A DNA stretch of 8,621 nucleotides. It comes from Planctomycetaceae bacterium (GTDB taxonomy: Bacteria > Planctomycetota > Planctomycetia > Pirellulales > Pirellulaceae). Shown here one piece after another: positions 6,466-8,621 of this stretch (the first letter of the stretch is position 1; each line of letters begins with the position of its first letter). The notes beneath the pieces were generated by a model. The model ran no database searches and was not told the origin of the DNA. It worked only from the letters and a program-made list of their open reading frames with translations. The DNA is taken from NCBI GenBank assembly GCA_007695205.1, contig REEF01000336.1, positions 1 through 8,621 of the forward strand. Direction: 5' to 3'. The translations under genes and the position numbers were made by a program.

Positions 6466-6468
6466 GGG

Positions 6469-8442
6469 TCAATCCGGCGTATCCAGGTAGGGATCCTGCC
6501 CCATCTCACGTTGCATCTTTTTGCGCTGTTTTTCGTGATGCAGCAGCACCGAGCGGTCGCGAAAGTGGCGTTTTTCCACTTTCTTCTGAGCGCGACGAAA
6601 CGCCTTCGTCAAGTGATTCATCTGGCTGGTGGCCCGCGTCCCCAGCGATTCGTACTTCTCGGCCTTTTTGGGTCCGAAACCCGAAAGTAGGATCTCGTCT
6701 TCCAACGAGAGGAAGAACCGGAACGAGCCGGGATCGCCCTGCCGTCCACAACGGCCACACAATTGGCGGTCGACTCGAGCCGCATCGTGCATCTCGGTCA
6801 CGATCACATGCAACCCCCCCGCCTCGGCCACCCCGTCGCCCAGCTTGATGTCCGTACCGCGGCCAGCCATGTTTGTGGCCACGGTTACCCGGCCGGGCTG
6901 ACCGGCTTGCGCCACGATCTCTGCTTCTTTGGCGACTTCGTGCGCATTCAACACCTGGTGATCCAATCCTCGCTCGCTGAGCAGTTTTGACAGGTGTTCC
7001 GACTTGTCGATCGATCGCGTTCCGATCAGCACGGGGCGGCCCGCATGGTGCATCTCCAGCACCTCGTCGGCGATCGCTTGCCACTTGGAATCGGCCGTTC
7101 CGAAGATTCGAGCATTGACTCGCTTCCTGCGAACAGGCTTGTTGGTCGGGATGGATACGACGCGCATCTTGTAGATTTTGCGAAATTCTCGAGCGCTGCT
7201 GCGAGCGGTACCCGTCATGCCTGCCAGGTAGCGGTAGCGGAGGAACAGATCCTGGATCGTGATCCGAGCCGCTTGGCCCGTCGGGACCGTCACCTCGACC
7301 TGTTCCTTGGCTTCGATCGCCTGGTGAATCCCGTCGCGCCATTTTCGACCTTCGGCCAATCGGCCTGTGAACTCATCCACAATGACGATTTCACCGTCCC
7401 GCACGACGTACTCGCGGTCCAATTGGTAATCGCGATACACCTTGATCGCCCGTTCTGTGTATTGGTACAGATCGATCAGACCCATCGTTCGCATCACCTC
7501 GGGGTGCGGCAACGCGCGGAGTTTTTGTCTGCCCGCTGCGGTCAATTCCGCCTTTTTGTCGTCGTGGTCGTATTCGTAGTCCTCGTCTTCCTCGTAGATC
7601 GGGGCATGTTCGGCAGCCCATCGAAATGTCGCTTCGACCTGTTCCCGGGCCTTTTCTCCCAACGACCCAATAATCAGGGGGGTTCTTGCCTCGTCGATCA
7701 GCACACTATCCGCCTCGTCGACCAGCGCGAAATGCGATCCGCGTTGAACGGGTTGTTCCCCGCCCTTTTCCCAGCGTTCGTCGCTGCCTTCCCCCAAAAA
7801 ATCGGTCTGCTGTCTTCCCATACGGCGTAGCAAAAGCCGGTCACGAAGAAAATCGAATCCGAATTCTTTCGCTGTTCCGTACGTGATATCGCAGGCGTAC
7901 GCCTTCCGGCGATCGTCCTGCCGATCCTGAGTTTGGATCACCCCGATGCTGAAGCCCAGCATTTGGTAGACAGGTCGCATGGTGTCCGCATCGCGCTGGG
8001 CCAGATAGTCGTTGACCGTGGCCAGGTGAGCGCCCCGTCCGACCAGCGCGTGCAGGTACATCGGCAGGGTGGCCGTCAGCGTTTTTCCTTCACCGGTATC
8101 CATTTCGGCGATGTTGCCTTGAAACAGGGCGATGCCGCCGATGATCTGCATGTCGAAATGCCGGAGGTTGATCGTGCGCACTGCTGCCTCGCGTACCAAG
8201 GCGTAGGCTTCCGGCAGCAGATTGTCCAGTTTTTCGCCGCTCTTGGCCTGAAACCGCAACGACAAGCTGCGTTTCCGCAATTGCTGGTCCGTCTCCTTTT
8301 GCAAGGTCGCTTCCAGGTCGTTGATCGCCTGAAGCATGATGGACCAGCGAGCCATCCGACGTTGGATCGGCCCGCCCAACCACGACATTAACTTGGCACG
8401 CTGGCCTTGAGGAAGACGACCGCTAGCATGCAGACTGCTCAT
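6469..8442 (-). CDS. Short SecA-like ATPase lacking wing, two-helix finger and C-tail
   Basis: A 657-residue member of the SecA DEAD-motor family; E. coli SecA has 901 residues. Motor motifs are intact: Walker A EMDTGEGKT (113-121), NDYLAQRD (144-151), DITYGT (185-190), VDEADSVLIDEARTP (241-255), VDEFTGR (355-361), AGMTGTA (407-413), ATNMAGRGTD (522-531) and QLCGRCGRQGD (560-570), with R564 and R567 kept. There is an insertion before the DEAD box (about 205-233). The preprotein cross-linking segment (about 256-350) is shortened and carries an acidic run (283-295). The C-terminus matches only the first long scaffold helix (HLTKAFRRAQKKVE, 610-623) and stops near E. coli position 668. It therefore lacks the helical wing, the two-helix finger and the zinc tail that binds SecB and lipid. 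The ATG at 8442 has AGGA with 6-base spacing. The next gene starts 3 bases after the stop, so a frameshifted tail is excluded. It is probably an accessory motor beside a full-length SecA elsewhere; its substrate is unknown. Confidence 0.93.
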   Translation of the reverse strand: MSSLHASGRLPQGQRAKLMSWLGGPIQRRMARWSIMLQAINDLEATLQKETDQQLRKRSLSLRFQAKSGEKLDNLLPEAYALVREAAVRTINLRHFDMQIIGGIALFQGNIAEMDTGEGKTLTATLPMYLHALVGRGAHLATVNDYLAQRDADTMRPVYQMLGFSIGVIQTQDRQDDRRKAYACDITYGTAKEFGFDFLRDRLLLRRMGRQQTDFLGEGSDERWEKGGEQPVQRGSHFALVDEADSVLIDEARTPLIIGSLGEKAREQVEATFRWAAEHAPIYEEDEDYEYDHDDKKAELTAAGRQKLRALPHPEVMRTMGLIDLYQYTERAIKVYRDYQLDREYVVRDGEIVIVDEFTGRLAEGRKWRDGIHQAIEAKEQVEVTVPTGQAARITIQDLFLRYRYLAGMTGTARSSAREFRKIYKMRVVSIPTNKPVRRKRVNARIFGTADSKWQAIADEVLEMHHAGRPVLIGTRSIDKSEHLSKLLSERGLDHQVLNAHEVAKEAEIVAQAGQPGRVTVATNMAGRGTDIKLGDGVAEAGGLHVIVTEMHDAARVDRQLCGRCGRQGDPGSFRFFLSLEDEILLSGFGPKKAEKYESLGTRATSQMNHLTKAFRRAQKKVEKRHFRDRSVLLHHEKQRKKMQREMGQDPYLDTPD

Positions 8443-8448
8443 AAACCA

Positions 8449-8452
8449 TCCT
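8449..8452 (-). promoter_or_regulatory. Ribosome binding site of the SecA-like gene
   Basis: AGGA on the minus strand, 6 bases before the ATG at 8442. It fixes the N-terminus at MSSLHASG. Confidence 0.7.
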
Positions 8453-8488
8453 GATCAAGCACGTTGGAAAACTGTCACTCTGCATGAA

Positions 8489-8621
8489 TTATGAGGCATT
8501 CGGCGGAGACTGACCAGTCCAAAGGGATTTGGCGCACCGCGTAGTCCAGAACCAGCGGTAGCCCAAAGCCTGCCAGCCTTCGTGCAATTGGCGACTGGAA
8601 GCACCCCCGAAGGGACAGTCA
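8489..8621 (-). CDS. Possible 3' end of an upstream gene (partial)
   Basis: One minus-strand frame is open from the window edge for 43 codons and ends with TAA at 8489-8491, 46 bases before the SecA-like start. It reads in part as LHEGWQALGYRWFWTTRC, rich in tryptophan and aromatic residues, with mostly G/C third bases. It could be the C-terminus of a gene co-transcribed with the SecA-like gene. The other two minus frames are also open over most of this span, so the evidence is weak. No family is recognised. Confidence 0.35.
   Translation of the reverse strand, partial: DCPFGGASSRQLHEGWQALGYRWFWTTRCAKSLWTGQSPPNAS

Noticed and set aside
6994..7830. 278-codon plus-strand open frame
   Set aside because: Antisense shadow of the SecA-like gene; no start signal or family features.

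Overview
The window looks like chromosomal DNA of a planctomycete, probably of the Pirellula/Rhodopirellula type. This is inferred from gene content: a secreted DUF1080 protein, a short second-type SecA ATPase, a GAF/AAA+/Fis sigma-54 activator and a DegS-like HtrA, together with GC-rich codon use and occasional GTG starts. No rRNA, tRNA, CRISPR array, insertion sequence, integrase or phage gene is visible, so this is ordinary core-type sequence and not an obvious mobile island.

Layout: (1) 124-837, minus: secreted DUF1080 (3-keto-disaccharide hydrolase-like) protein with a good sigma-70-like promoter. (2) 838-1238: a 401-base divergent gap. (3) 1239-2869, plus: a two-gene unit of a DksA/TraR-type zinc-finger protein and a signal-bearing HtrA-type serine protease with one PDZ domain. 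A terminator-like hairpin lies inside the first codons of the protease gene. (4) 2895-3257, minus: pterin-4a-carbinolamine dehydratase, convergent with the protease gene and driven by a near-consensus promoter. (5) 3258-3454: a compact divergent control region with that promoter, two small palindromes and a sigma-54-like -24/-12 element pointing at the next gene. (6) 3455-5374, plus: a sigma-54-dependent activator with two N-terminal sensory segments (one clear GAF), an AAA+ domain and a Fis-type helix-turn-helix. (7) 5375-5496: a gap whose minus strand reads like protein. (8) 5497-8442, minus: a SecA-like ATPase followed 3 bases later by an RluA-family pseudouridine synthase. (9) 8489-8621, minus: possible 3' end of another gene upstream of secA. 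Positions 1-123 hold nothing I can support.

Functional links: DksA-like plus HtrA-like suggests a stress-response pair (transcription control and envelope proteolysis). The sigma-54 activator may control its own promoter. The SecA-like protein is the most unusual item. It keeps all the helicase motor motifs but stops at the end of the first long scaffold helix, so the helical wing, the two-helix finger and the C-terminal tail are absent, and the next gene begins immediately after its stop. It is therefore a motor without the usual substrate-pushing part of SecA. I found no clear multi-gene system that is wholly new.
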